Shown here one piece after another: positions 1 through 5,323 of a DNA stretch of 13,069 nt (its first letter is position 1; the number at the start of each line of letters is the position of its first letter). Position numbers and translations under genes: made by a program. The DNA is taken from the NCBI GenBank assembly GCA_039815415.1, contig JBCBZH010000102.1:1-13069 (forward strand). The letters are read 5' to 3'. Source of the stretch: JBCBZH01 sp039815415 (lineage in GTDB: Bacteria; Bacteroidota; Rhodothermia; Rhodothermales; Rubricoccaceae). The notes under the pieces were generated by a model. That model was not told the origin of the DNA and searched no databases. It was given only the letters and a program-made list of their open reading frames with translations.

Positions 1-1237
1 CGAGGCGCTCCCGGATGGCGGAGATCTGCTCATCAAGGCGATCCAGAGACCGGCTTGTCTGCGGCCCATACTCCTTCCGGTTGCGCTGAGATTCGAGACG
101 GAGATCTGAGAAGTAGGCCTCGAGGCGCACCTTCTCTGCCATCATGGCCGAGAGGCGCTGCTGCTCCTCGCGGAATGCATCCATGGCCGCGATCTCCTCT
201 TCGAGAGGCCGAAGCACGAGAGCGGTTCGCCACCGAAGGACGCTCTTGGAGATTCGAACATCGGCAAAGACGTGATCGCCGACGTAGAGGATCTCACTCC
301 CCTGTAGCCCGAGGCTCGATTCCACCAGCGCGGCATGCCCGCCCACGTAGGCCCGCCCTTCTTCGAGAGGCCCCGTATGGGAATGAAGAAGCGCTCGCCC
401 ATCATCCGCCTCACCAATCACCTCGAAGGCCGGGGCTCGCTCTGAGAAAAACGCGGGCTTGCGCGCGCCGACGATCGACAGATCGAACAGGTCGCGCCAC
501 GTCATGTCGCCCGGCAAGTGCGGGTCGAAGGCGAACGTGAGAATGGGCTCCGCATACTCCCACTCGGAGTTGGTGATGAGCAACACCTTCTTGCCTGCGT
601 TCTTCTGATCGAGAAGCGTGAGTGGCACCTCCGGGTCGGGAACGATGAACCTCGCGGGGTCGGCCAGGATCTCGGCTTTGAGGAGGCCCTCGAGGTGAGC
701 TGCGTCGAGCGTCTGGCGGACGATGTTGTAGAGATCGTCATAGCCGATGCGCCGAGGCAGCTTTCCAGCGTCCAGCAAATCAACAAGCTGGAGATAGATG
801 CCCGCTTCGGAGATCGAGAAGAGGGTGTTCATGAACCGCCAGCGCGGATCGTGCAGGTCCACCAGCGTCTGACGGTAGGCCTCCCGCTGCGCCTCGTAAC
901 TCAGAGGCTGCGCACCGTGGAAGGCTCGCTTGATGTACCCGAAGCGATTGGCCTTGACCACGTTGCCCAGTTCGGTATCCACCACGAGCCCCTGAATGAC
1001 GAGCTGAGGATCGAACACCAGTTCGTCGACTGGCCATCCGCGCGCCGCCAGCCCGTCCTTGATGTAGCTGTAGGCCCGCTCTTCCCACAGCTCCACCCGG
1101 TAGTGGACCAGCGTGTAGTCCATGTCGTACCCGACGGCCTGAATCTTCCGCAGGTTCAGGGTGCGGTTGCAAAAGAGCCCACGCGGGTGCTCGAAGGCTT
1201 CTGGAAGGTCTGTGTCCAGGTGAGAGGTGTCGTTCAT
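1..1237 (-). CDS. HAD subfamily IG 5'-nucleotidase, 3' end cut by window edge
   Basis: Predicted cytosolic 5'-nucleotidase of the HAD superfamily (5_nucleotid family, related to eukaryotic cN-II), which would remove phosphate from purine nucleoside monophosphates such as IMP or GMP. The frame is open for 412 codons from the ATG at 1237 to the window edge, with no internal stop. The HAD motifs appear in order: motif I VGYDMDYTLVHY with nucleophile Asp38 and acid/base Asp40; motif II LLITNS at about 219-224; the motif III lysine in GARKP at about 257-261; motif IV YVGDHVFADV with Asp321 and Asp326. The C-terminal part is rich in Glu, Arg and Gln and probably helical or coiled coil, as in long members of the family. 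The start is secure on the upstream side because an in-frame TGA lies directly before the ATG. No Shine-Dalgarno sequence is seen. It transcribes away from the other genes. The exact nucleotide substrate is not visible. Confidence 0.93.
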   Translation of the reverse strand, partial: MNDTSHLDTDLPEAFEHPRGLFCNRTLNLRKIQAVGYDMDYTLVHYRVELWEERAYSYIKDGLAARGWPVDELVFDPQLVIQGLVVDTELGNVVKANRFGYIKRAFHGAQPLSYEAQREAYRQTLVDLHDPRWRFMNTLFSISEAGIYLQLVDLLDAGKLPRRIGYDDLYNIVRQTLDAAHLEGLLKAEILADPARFIVPDPEVPLTLLDQKNAGKKVLLITNSEWEYAEPILTFAFDPHLPGDMTWRDLFDLSIVGARKPAFFSERAPAFEVIGEADDGRALLHSHTGPLEEGRAYVGGHAALVESSLGLQGSEILYVGDHVFADVRISKSVLRWRTALVLRPLEEEIAAMDAFREEQQRLSAMMAEKVRLEAYFSDLRLESQRNRKEYGPQTSRSLDRLDEQISAIRERL

Positions 1238-1368
1238 TCAGTCGCGGATCGCTGCCGCGTGCATCGTACAAACCCGTACGGGTTCCGGTAAGCGCTTCTG
1301 GGGCCGGCAAGCAAACGCCGATCCGGCAGACAGAGCCCCCGTTCGGAAGGAATTGACAGAGGGCTGCT
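1238..1368. promoter_or_regulatory. Gap upstream of the nucleotidase with a 14-base perfect palindrome
   Basis: The gap between the end of the endonuclease V gene and the start of the nucleotidase gene, both on the minus strand, holds the perfect palindrome AACCCGTACGGGTT at 1271-1284, 34 bases before the nucleotidase start. Read on the minus strand, TTACCG and TACGAT lie 17 bases apart around it and could be weak -35 and -10 boxes with the palindrome in the spacer, as expected of a repressor site. The palindrome is seen directly; the promoter and operator roles are inference. Confidence 0.3.
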
Positions 1369-2040
1369 CTACAGATGCCCTCGATAACTCAGCAGGTGAG
1401 CGAGGCGCGTGGGTTCGGGAAGCTTGTAGCGCGTGGCACACCGCAATGCCAACGCGCTGGCGTCATCGCGAGTCATCCGATGTCCTACCGACACATAGAC
1501 CGGCTTGACGCCCTTCCGCGTCCGCAGCACTATGCCTACCGTCTCATCCCGATGCACGAGATCGACGCGGTGCCCTTTCGCCGTCGCCAGCGTGTCATGC
1601 GTCCCCACATATACCGTTTTGGCGACTCCTAGCGCGGGGCGGTCCAGCAAGACGCCCAGATGACACGCCAACCCAAAGCGTCGCGGGTGCGCGCGACCGT
1701 GGGCGTCGAGCATCAGCACATCCGGCATCCCCTCGAGCTGGTCGAGGGCAGGGAGGATCGCGGGCACCTCCCGGAAGCTGAGCAAGCCGGGCACGTACGG
1801 AAACGCCACAGGTCCTTCCCAGATGGCCTGATCGACCACTCTCATGTCCTCGACGTGGAGGACGACCACTGCGGCCCGGACGCGGTCGCCGCGTACACTC
1901 ACATCCAGCCCCGCAACCGTCTCGATGGCCGCCGCTGCCAGCGGCTCCTCCCGAACAAGCGGCTCGAGCTGGCGCTGGATGTCTATCGCCTCTCGCGGAG
2001 AGACATCCCAGGCGTGTTCGTGGTGGAGGTCGAGGGTCAC
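1369..2040 (-). CDS. nfi: Endonuclease V (deoxyinosine 3'-endonuclease)
   Basis: DNA repair enzyme that cuts the second phosphodiester bond 3' of deoxyinosine and other deaminated bases. From the chosen start the protein has 223 residues, the same as E. coli Nfi. Conserved blocks are all present: AGLDVSV with metal ligand Asp46; the wedge block PYVPGLLSFREVPAIL with Glu91; LMLDAHGRAHPRRFGLACH with Asp112 and His114; GVAK with Lys141. It therefore looks catalytically complete. Two in-frame GTG codons compete as start, at 2046 and 2040. The purine-rich GAGGA at 2047-2051 directly touches the first GTG but is six bases from the second, so 2040 is preferred; using 2046 would add two residues. This is the only gene in the window with a convincing ribosome binding site. 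It may share a transcript with the downstream nucleotidase, 131 bases away. Confidence 0.94.
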   Translation of the reverse strand: MTLDLHHEHAWDVSPREAIDIQRQLEPLVREEPLAAAAIETVAGLDVSVRGDRVRAAVVVLHVEDMRVVDQAIWEGPVAFPYVPGLLSFREVPAILPALDQLEGMPDVLMLDAHGRAHPRRFGLACHLGVLLDRPALGVAKTVYVGTHDTLATAKGHRVDLVHRDETVGIVLRTRKGVKPVYVSVGHRMTRDDASALALRCATRYKLPEPTRLAHLLSYRGHL

Positions 2041-2046
2041 GGACAC

Positions 2047-2051
2047 TCCTC
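2047..2051 (-). promoter_or_regulatory. Ribosome binding site that decides the nfi start
   Basis: GAGGA on the minus strand, complementary to the 16S rRNA tail. It lies six bases before the GTG at 2040 and directly abuts the GTG at 2046, which favours the inner start. Confidence 0.5.
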
Positions 2052-2120
2052 AAAGAGGGCGGCTATGCATGAATCGGCGACAGGCCAAGATCTTGAGTCT
2101 CATTGAGATCGAGCACGGTG

Positions 2121-2179
2121 CCTGGGCTCGAGCTGGCGAGTGGATCCCGGGGGCTGCAAACTCGCCGCAGGCTCCCAGG
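2121..2179. repeat. Imperfect long hairpin carrying the CTCGAGCTGGCGAG repeat
   Basis: The left arm is CCTGGGCTCGAGCTGGCGAG (2121-2140) and the right arm CTCGCCGCAGGCTCCCAGG (2161-2179). The outer CCTGGG/CCCAGG and inner GCGAG/CTCGC pair exactly; the middle is imperfect. The left arm contains the dispersed repeat word at 2127-2140. It lies in the 230-base gap between nfi and the small minus-strand gene at 2271-2666. No T-run follows on either strand, so an intrinsic terminator is not supported; a repeat or RNA-structure role is possible. Nothing else is seen in the gap. Confidence 0.45.
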
Positions 2180-2270
2180 GGACCGCTTCAGAAGATGATC
2201 CTCCCTCTGACGTTGTAGATCCTGAGGCATGGCACCCGCAACCTATCATCGCGGGCTGCCTCTCATTCGC

Positions 2271-2666
2271 CTACGGCAACCGCGCGCATCGGACGAGTCC
2301 CATCGGCACGACCTGATCCGCATCGAGCCCGGTGCCTTCAAAGGCTGCCTCGAGCGCGTCGTCGTCCTTCACCCACACGGCGTCGACATCATCGAACTGG
2401 AGTGCGAGCATGAAGCGCTGCACAGCGGTTCGGGTGCGCTCCCGGAGATGCGCCTCGTGGTCGGGCTCGGGGCTGCGGTCGTGGGTCACGAGAACCCAGA
2501 AGGTGGCCTCATGCGTTTCGGCTCCGAGGACCGTGTGGAATGCACAGGGCGGGAGAGAGAACGCCCCTCCAACGCCGTTGGCTTCGGCAATGGCCCTCGC
2601 CAGCACGTCGCCCATCGGTTCGGGCGGTGCAGGCGTGTGAGGAAGGCGGAAGCTCGGTCCGAGCAT
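2271..2666 (-). CDS. Short conserved-looking protein, possibly nitroreductase-like
   Basis: A protein of 131 residues if the ATG at 2664-2666 is used. It is not recognised with certainty. The last 50 residues (AVQRFMLALQFDDVDAVWV, then a DDDALEAAFEGTGL helix and VVPMGLVRC) resemble the end of the nitroreductase fold, where a helix of the type AAxNLMLAA is followed by a W-containing strand and a final VPxGLxR-type strand. The N-terminal half, with GGAFSLPPCAFH and ATFWVLVTHDRS, does not show the usual FMN-binding arginine block, so this could be a short atypical member or an unrelated family. The open frame extends up to an ATG at 2897 (208 residues), but that extra part has a low-complexity, non-conserved look. 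A GTG at 2711 is another possible start. It is on the same strand as nfi but separated by 230 bases. No function is assigned. Confidence 0.5.
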   Translation of the reverse strand: MLGPSFRLPHTPAPPEPMGDVLARAIAEANGVGGAFSLPPCAFHTVLGAETHEATFWVLVTHDRSPEPDHEAHLRERTRTAVQRFMLALQFDDVDAVWVKDDDALEAAFEGTGLDADQVVPMGLVRCARLP

Positions 2667-2921
2667 GAACGGTAGCGGTGGACGAGCACCCGAGTCCAAA
2701 GGGCGTGCCACGAGGAACCGAATCCGTGGCACCTGTTCCACTCTGTGCGTCAGCGAAGTACTCTTGGCCCTATAAGCGAGTCGTTTGTCACCCTGGAGCG
2801 ACTTCTTCCCGGACGTGTTCTCTTCGTCCCGGAGTGCTAGCCGAGTTGGCGAGCCGTCGATTGGAACCTGGAGGCGTCCAGAAGCTTCCGGGCGCATTCA
2901 CACGAGATCGCATCGGCGTGC
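2667..2921. other. Stretch with no supported gene
   Basis: Upstream flank of the small minus-strand gene and of the tRNA promoter. Short open frames cross it on both strands, but none has conserved-looking residues, and none has a start that is clearly better than chance. Confidence 0.4.
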
Positions 2922-2951
2922 TTGCCCGGCGTTTGCGCAGGGCGGTATGTT
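2922..2951 (+). promoter_or_regulatory. Likely promoter of tRNA-Val
   Basis: TTGCCC (2922-2927) and TATGTT (2946-2951), 18 bases apart, each match the sigma-70 consensus at four of six positions. TATGTTGG also fits the Bacteroidota TAnnTTTG box at five of its six fixed positions. A GC-rich discriminator (GGGCGCCCTCC) follows, typical of stable RNA promoters, and would leave a leader of about 25 bases before the tRNA. The assignment is by pattern only. Confidence 0.45.
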
Positions 2952-2964
2952 GGGCGCCCTCCAC

Positions 2965-2979
2965 GACGGATGTTCCGTC
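2965..2979 (+). other. Small hairpin in the tRNA leader
   Basis: GACGGA and TCCGTC flank a TGT loop, giving a six-pair stem that ends four bases before the mature tRNA. It may shape the precursor for 5' processing by RNase P; that role is inference. Confidence 0.35.
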
Positions 2980-2983
2980 TGCC

Positions 2984-3057
2984 GGGCTCTTAGCTCAGTT
3001 GGTTAGAGCGCGTCGTTGACATCGACGAGGTCACTGGTTCGAATCCAGTAGAGCCCA
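2984..3057 (+). tRNA. tRNA-Val, anticodon GAC
   Basis: A full cloverleaf can be drawn. The acceptor stem is GGGCTCT (2984-2990) with AGAGCCC (3050-3056). The D stem is GCTC/GAGC with loop AGTTGGTTA. The anticodon stem is CGTCG/CGACG around the loop TTGACAT, placing GAC at 3018-3020. The variable region is AGGTC, and the T arm is ACTGG-TTCGAAT-CCAGT. The discriminator is A at 3057. The following bases are CAG, so the CCA end is not encoded and must be added after transcription. GAC reads the GTC and GTT valine codons; GTC is common in the neighbouring genes. The gene stands alone, with its own promoter-like boxes before it and a terminator four bases after it. Confidence 0.97.
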
Positions 3058-3060
3058 CAG

Positions 3061-3094
3061 CCCTCTTCCCTATCCTGGTAGGGCAGAGGGTTTT
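3061..3094 (+). terminator. Rho-independent terminator of tRNA-Val
   Basis: The stem CCCTCT-T-CCCTA pairs with TAGGG-C-AGAGGG around the loop TCCTGG; a single T/C mismatch interrupts eleven base pairs. TTTT follows at once, then CTGCTT. Its position right after the tRNA makes its role clear, and it separates the tRNA from eda. Confidence 0.85.
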
Positions 3095-3179
3095 CTGCTT
3101 CATGGGCCCAGTAACGTCCCTGTTGGCCCTTGTTCGCACTCATCGCCGAAGCGGCTCCGAGGTCAGGATCCAAGCCACT

Positions 3180-3836
3180 ATGACGTCTTCGCCTGCTTCT
3201 TCTCGCGCTGACGTGGTCCTCAGGATCGAGCGCGAGCGCGCCGTCGCCGTCGTCCGCACCAACGAGCCCCAGAAGCTCATCCAGATTACCGAGGCCCTTG
3301 GAGTGGGCGGCATCGTCTGCATCGAGGTCACCATGACCGTCCCCAACGCCATCGAGGGCATCCGTGCCGTCTCAGAGGCCATGGGCGAAGACGTATTGGT
3401 CGGCGCAGGCTCCGTCACCGATGCGGCTACCACCCGCGCGGCCATCGACGCCGGGGCGCGCTACGTCGTCAGCCCGGTCTTCAAGCCCGAGGTGATCGAG
3501 GCCGCCCACCAGCTCGAGGCCGCCGCCATGCCGGGGTGCTTCACGCCCACCGAGATCCTGGCAGCCCACGAGGCGGGAGCCGACGTGGTGAAGGTCTTCC
3601 CTGCAGGCGTGCTCGGGATGGGCTTCATCAAAGGCGTGCTGGCGCCGCTGCCGTACCTGAAGCTGATGCCCACCGGCGGCGTCTCGCTCGACAACGCGAC
3701 CGACTGGCTTCGGGCCGGTGCGGTCGCCGTCGGAGCGGGCTCCGCGCTGGTGGATACAGCCGCCATCGCCGCAGGCGACTGGGCGACGCTCACCGCTAAC
3801 GCCCGTCGTCTCCGCGCCTCCGTGGACGCGGCCTAA
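3180..3836 (+). CDS. eda: 2-dehydro-3-deoxyphosphogluconate (KDPG) aldolase
   Basis: Class I aldolase that splits KDPG into pyruvate and glyceraldehyde 3-phosphate, and often also acts on 4-hydroxy-2-oxoglutarate. It is the last step of the Entner-Doudoroff and hexuronate routes, in the cytosol. From the ATG at 3180 the protein has 218 residues, the normal family length. Visible landmarks are IEVTM with Glu49, GAGSV at 76-80, SPVF at 98-101, PGCFTPTE at 118-125, the Schiff-base lysine Lys138 in VVKVFPA, and PTGGV at 164-168. The arginine that follows EVTL in the E. coli enzyme is a threonine here (EVTMTVPNA), a change I believe is common in other branches of the family. The frame is open back to an ATG at 3102, but the added 26 residues look non-conserved and start right behind the tRNA terminator, so 3180 is preferred. 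kdgK follows after 84 bases and supplies the substrate. Confidence 0.95.
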   Translation: MTSSPASSRADVVLRIERERAVAVVRTNEPQKLIQITEALGVGGIVCIEVTMTVPNAIEGIRAVSEAMGEDVLVGAGSVTDAATTRAAIDAGARYVVSPVFKPEVIEAAHQLEAAAMPGCFTPTEILAAHEAGADVVKVFPAGVLGMGFIKGVLAPLPYLKLMPTGGVSLDNATDWLRAGAVAVGAGSALVDTAAIAAGDWATLTANARRLRASVDAA

Positions 3837-3840
3837 TCCA

Positions 3841-3872
3841 TCGCCAGCTCGAGGCGTCCCAACGAGCTGGCG
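3841..3872 (+). repeat. Hairpin of the dispersed repeat after eda
   Basis: TCGCCAGCTCGAG (3841-3853) is followed by the inverted copy CGAGCTGGCG (3863-3872). The ten-base arms CGCCAGCTCG/CGAGCTGGCG pair perfectly around an 11-base loop, four bases after the eda stop. There is no T-run behind it, so it is not a standard terminator; it could slow 3' exonucleases or dampen transcription into kdgK. The structure is seen; the role is inferred. Confidence 0.6.
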
Positions 3873-3920
3873 TGGGGCTCGCTCCTGGTTCCTCGCTCTT
3901 GATTCCTCATTCCCACAGAT

Positions 3921-4964
3921 ATGGCAACCGTCGTCACGTTCGGCGAGATCATGCTCCGGCTCGCCACGCCCGGCTTCCAGCGCTTCACCCAGTCCGACCG
4001 CTTCGAGGCCACGTTCGGTGGCGGGGAGGCCAATGTGGCCGTCTCGCTCGCCCACTTCGGGCACGACGCACGGTTTATCTGCAAGCTGCCCGAGCACGAG
4101 ATTGGGCAGGCCGCGGTCAACCGGCTGCGGCAGTACGGCGTGGATACCGACTTCATCGTGCGCGGAGGCGAGCGCATCGGGATCTACTTCCTCGAGACAG
4201 GCGCCAGCCAGCGCCCGAGCAAGGTGATCTACGACCGCGCGGCCTCCGCCGTCAGCCAGATGGCCGCCGACGAGGTGGACTGGGATGCAGCGATGGACGG
4301 GGCCGACTGGTTCCACTGGACCGGCATCACGCCTGCGCTCGGACCGCGCCCGAAGGCTGCCGTGGAGACGGCCTGCCAGGCGGCCAAAGACGCAGGCCTG
4401 AAGGTGTCGTGCGATCTCAACTACCGTGCGAAGCTGTGGACGACCGATGAGGCGCAGGCGACCATGCGCCCGCGCATGGAGTACGTGGACGTCTGCATCG
4501 CCAACGAGGAGGACGCCGACCGCTCTCTCGGGATGAAGGCTGGCGCCACCGACGTGTACGCCGCATCTCTGGACGAAGAGGGCTATGCGCGTCTCGCCGA
4601 GCGTCTGCGAGACACCTACGGCTTCGAGGCCGTCGCGATCACGCTGCGAGAGTCCCACTCGGCATCTGACAACGGGTGGAGCGCCATGCTCCTGGGCGGG
4701 GCCGCCAGGGCCGCGCCGCTGGCGACGGCGACGCGGAGCCGGGTCTACGACGTGCGTCTGGTAGACCGTGTGGGCGGGGGCGACAGCTTCGCGGCAGGTC
4801 TGATTCACGGTCTGGTGACGAAGTCGGATGCAGAGGCCGCATTGAACTTCGCGGTGGCCGCGAGCGCATTGAAGCAGACGATTCCGGGAGATCTGAACCT
4901 GACGAGCGCTGTAGAGGTAGAGAAGCTGGCTGGGGGCTCGGGGTCAGGGCGCGTGGAGCGATAG
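3921..4964 (+). CDS. kdgK: 2-keto-3-deoxygluconate kinase (PfkB family)
   Basis: Phosphorylates 2-keto-3-deoxygluconate (KDG) with ATP to give KDPG, the substrate of the aldolase encoded just upstream. The 347 residues show the PfkB/ribokinase pattern: VTFGEIMLRLATP at the N-terminus, substrate-side GGGEANVA at 33-40, the FHWTGITPAL segment at 131-140, CDLNYRAKLW at 164-173, ANEEDA at 194-199, and the C-terminal signature VDRVGGGDSFAAGLIHGL at 281-298 with catalytic base Asp288. The classic DTxGAGD is GGGD here, an Ala-to-Gly change I believe occurs in KDG-kinase-like members. The C-terminal tail (GGSGSGRVER) is flexible. The pairing with eda is the main reason to choose KDG over fructose or another sugar acid as substrate. 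No Shine-Dalgarno sequence is seen before the ATG. It could alternatively be a kinase for a related 2-keto-3-deoxy sugar acid. Confidence 0.88.
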   Translation: MATVVTFGEIMLRLATPGFQRFTQSDRFEATFGGGEANVAVSLAHFGHDARFICKLPEHEIGQAAVNRLRQYGVDTDFIVRGGERIGIYFLETGASQRPSKVIYDRAASAVSQMAADEVDWDAAMDGADWFHWTGITPALGPRPKAAVETACQAAKDAGLKVSCDLNYRAKLWTTDEAQATMRPRMEYVDVCIANEEDADRSLGMKAGATDVYAASLDEEGYARLAERLRDTYGFEAVAITLRESHSASDNGWSAMLLGGAARAAPLATATRSRVYDVRLVDRVGGGDSFAAGLIHGLVTKSDAEAALNFAVAASALKQTIPGDLNLTSAVEVEKLAGGSGSGRVER

Positions 4965-4969
4965 CCGGT

Positions 4970-5002
4970 TCGCCAGCCCGTAGAGAGCCCTCGAGCTGGC
5001 GA
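4970..5002 (+). repeat. Hairpin of the dispersed repeat after kdgK
   Basis: TCGCCAG (4970-4976) pairs with CTGGCGA (4996-5002) around a 19-base loop, six bases after the kdgK stop. The right arm belongs to the full repeat word CTCGAGCTGGCGAG at 4990-5003. No T-run follows. It occupies the same place relative to its gene as the hairpin after eda. Confidence 0.5.
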
Positions 5003-5234
5003 GTGTGAAGGATGGCTTGGGCCTCGAGGCATCACGCGTCAGATGTTCGCCAGCTCGAGAAGCATCCTCAACTGAGGCAACGGAAAGCGCCCTGACGATG
5101 CGCGGCACTCTGCCGGCCCTCGTCGACCGCCCCTCAGAGTCACCAAAGCCGGATTGTCCAGGCACGAGTGCGTCGCGTCGCGAACCCGAAACGCTTGCGT
5201 CGCCTCCCTCTCCGCCCTATTCTACCAGACAGTC
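5003..5234. other. Gene-free stretch before the sugar porter
   Basis: The gap between kdgK and the sugar porter is 359 bases in total (4965-5323). This part holds another repeat copy, TCGCCAGCTCGAG at 5047-5059, in the opposite orientation to the copy at 4990-5003, so the two could form a larger stem. It also holds CAGACAGTCTG at 5226-5236, an 11-base palindrome with a single central base that overlaps the start of the operator-like site. No convincing promoter boxes or small gene were found. Confidence 0.45.
5047..5059 (-). repeat. Copy of the dispersed repeat
   Basis: TCGCCAGCTCGAG, the reverse complement of the word at 4990-5002, lying 44 bases downstream of it. Confidence 0.55.
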
Positions 5235-5248
5235 TGAAAAGGTTTTCA
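5235..5248. promoter_or_regulatory. LacI/CcpA-type operator candidate
   Basis: TGAAAAGGTTTTCA is an inverted repeat of six-base arms (TGAAAA/TTTTCA) around a central GG. It has the layout of operators bound by LacI-family regulators (typically TGAAAACGTTTTCA-like) but with GG in place of the central CG. It ends 75 bases before the start of the sugar porter, in an AT-richer patch that stands out from the GC-rich surroundings. A sugar-responsive repressor acting on the transporter would fit. No regulator gene is in the window. Confidence 0.45.
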
Positions 5249-5272
5249 AACCGATAAGAATCCCTTGTACCA

Positions 5273-5290
5273 CGCCAGCTCGAGCTGGCG
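5273..5290. repeat. Perfect 18-base palindrome of the dispersed repeat
   Basis: CGCCAGCTCGAGCTGGCG equals its own reverse complement: two copies of the repeat half fused head to head. It ends 33 bases before the start codon of the sugar porter, so it could fold as a hairpin in the 5' untranslated leader or bind a dimeric protein. Confidence 0.6.
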
Positions 5291-5323
5291 AGACCGAGCC
5301 TCAGCCGCATCCATCCTGACCCT

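Noticed and set aside
518..1291. Plus-strand open frame of 257 codons opposite the nucleotidase.
   Set aside because: It mirrors the codons of the real minus-strand gene and has no domain-like pattern.
502..1310. Two overlapping minus-strand open frames that could suggest a broken or frameshifted gene.
   Set aside because: A base-by-base reading from the ATG at 1237 gives one unbroken frame to the window edge with all HAD motifs in order; the other two frames are shadows.
2229..2675. Plus-strand open frame of 148 codons opposite the small minus-strand gene.
   Set aside because: It shows no recognisable motif, whereas the minus-strand reading has ordered hydrophobic segments and a plausible fold. 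Some doubt remains, as reflected in the confidence of that gene.
3102..3179. N-terminal extension of eda by 26 codons.
   Set aside because: It begins eight bases behind the tRNA terminator, is not conserved-looking, and would make the aldolase longer than the family norm.
3372..4808. Minus-strand open frame of 478 codons.
   Set aside because: It lies opposite eda and kdgK, both of which carry clear catalytic motifs. The composition (rich in Arg, Gly, Val and His) is typical of a shadow frame in high-GC DNA, and it spans the repeat hairpin between the two genes.
3841..5290. Inverted repeats considered as a CRISPR array, attachment sites or insertion-sequence ends.
   Set aside because: Spacing is irregular, the copies are 10-18 bases and palindromic, there are no unique equal-length spacers, and no transposase, integrase or cas gene is present. 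The tRNA is intact, with no repeated copy of its 3' end seen nearby.
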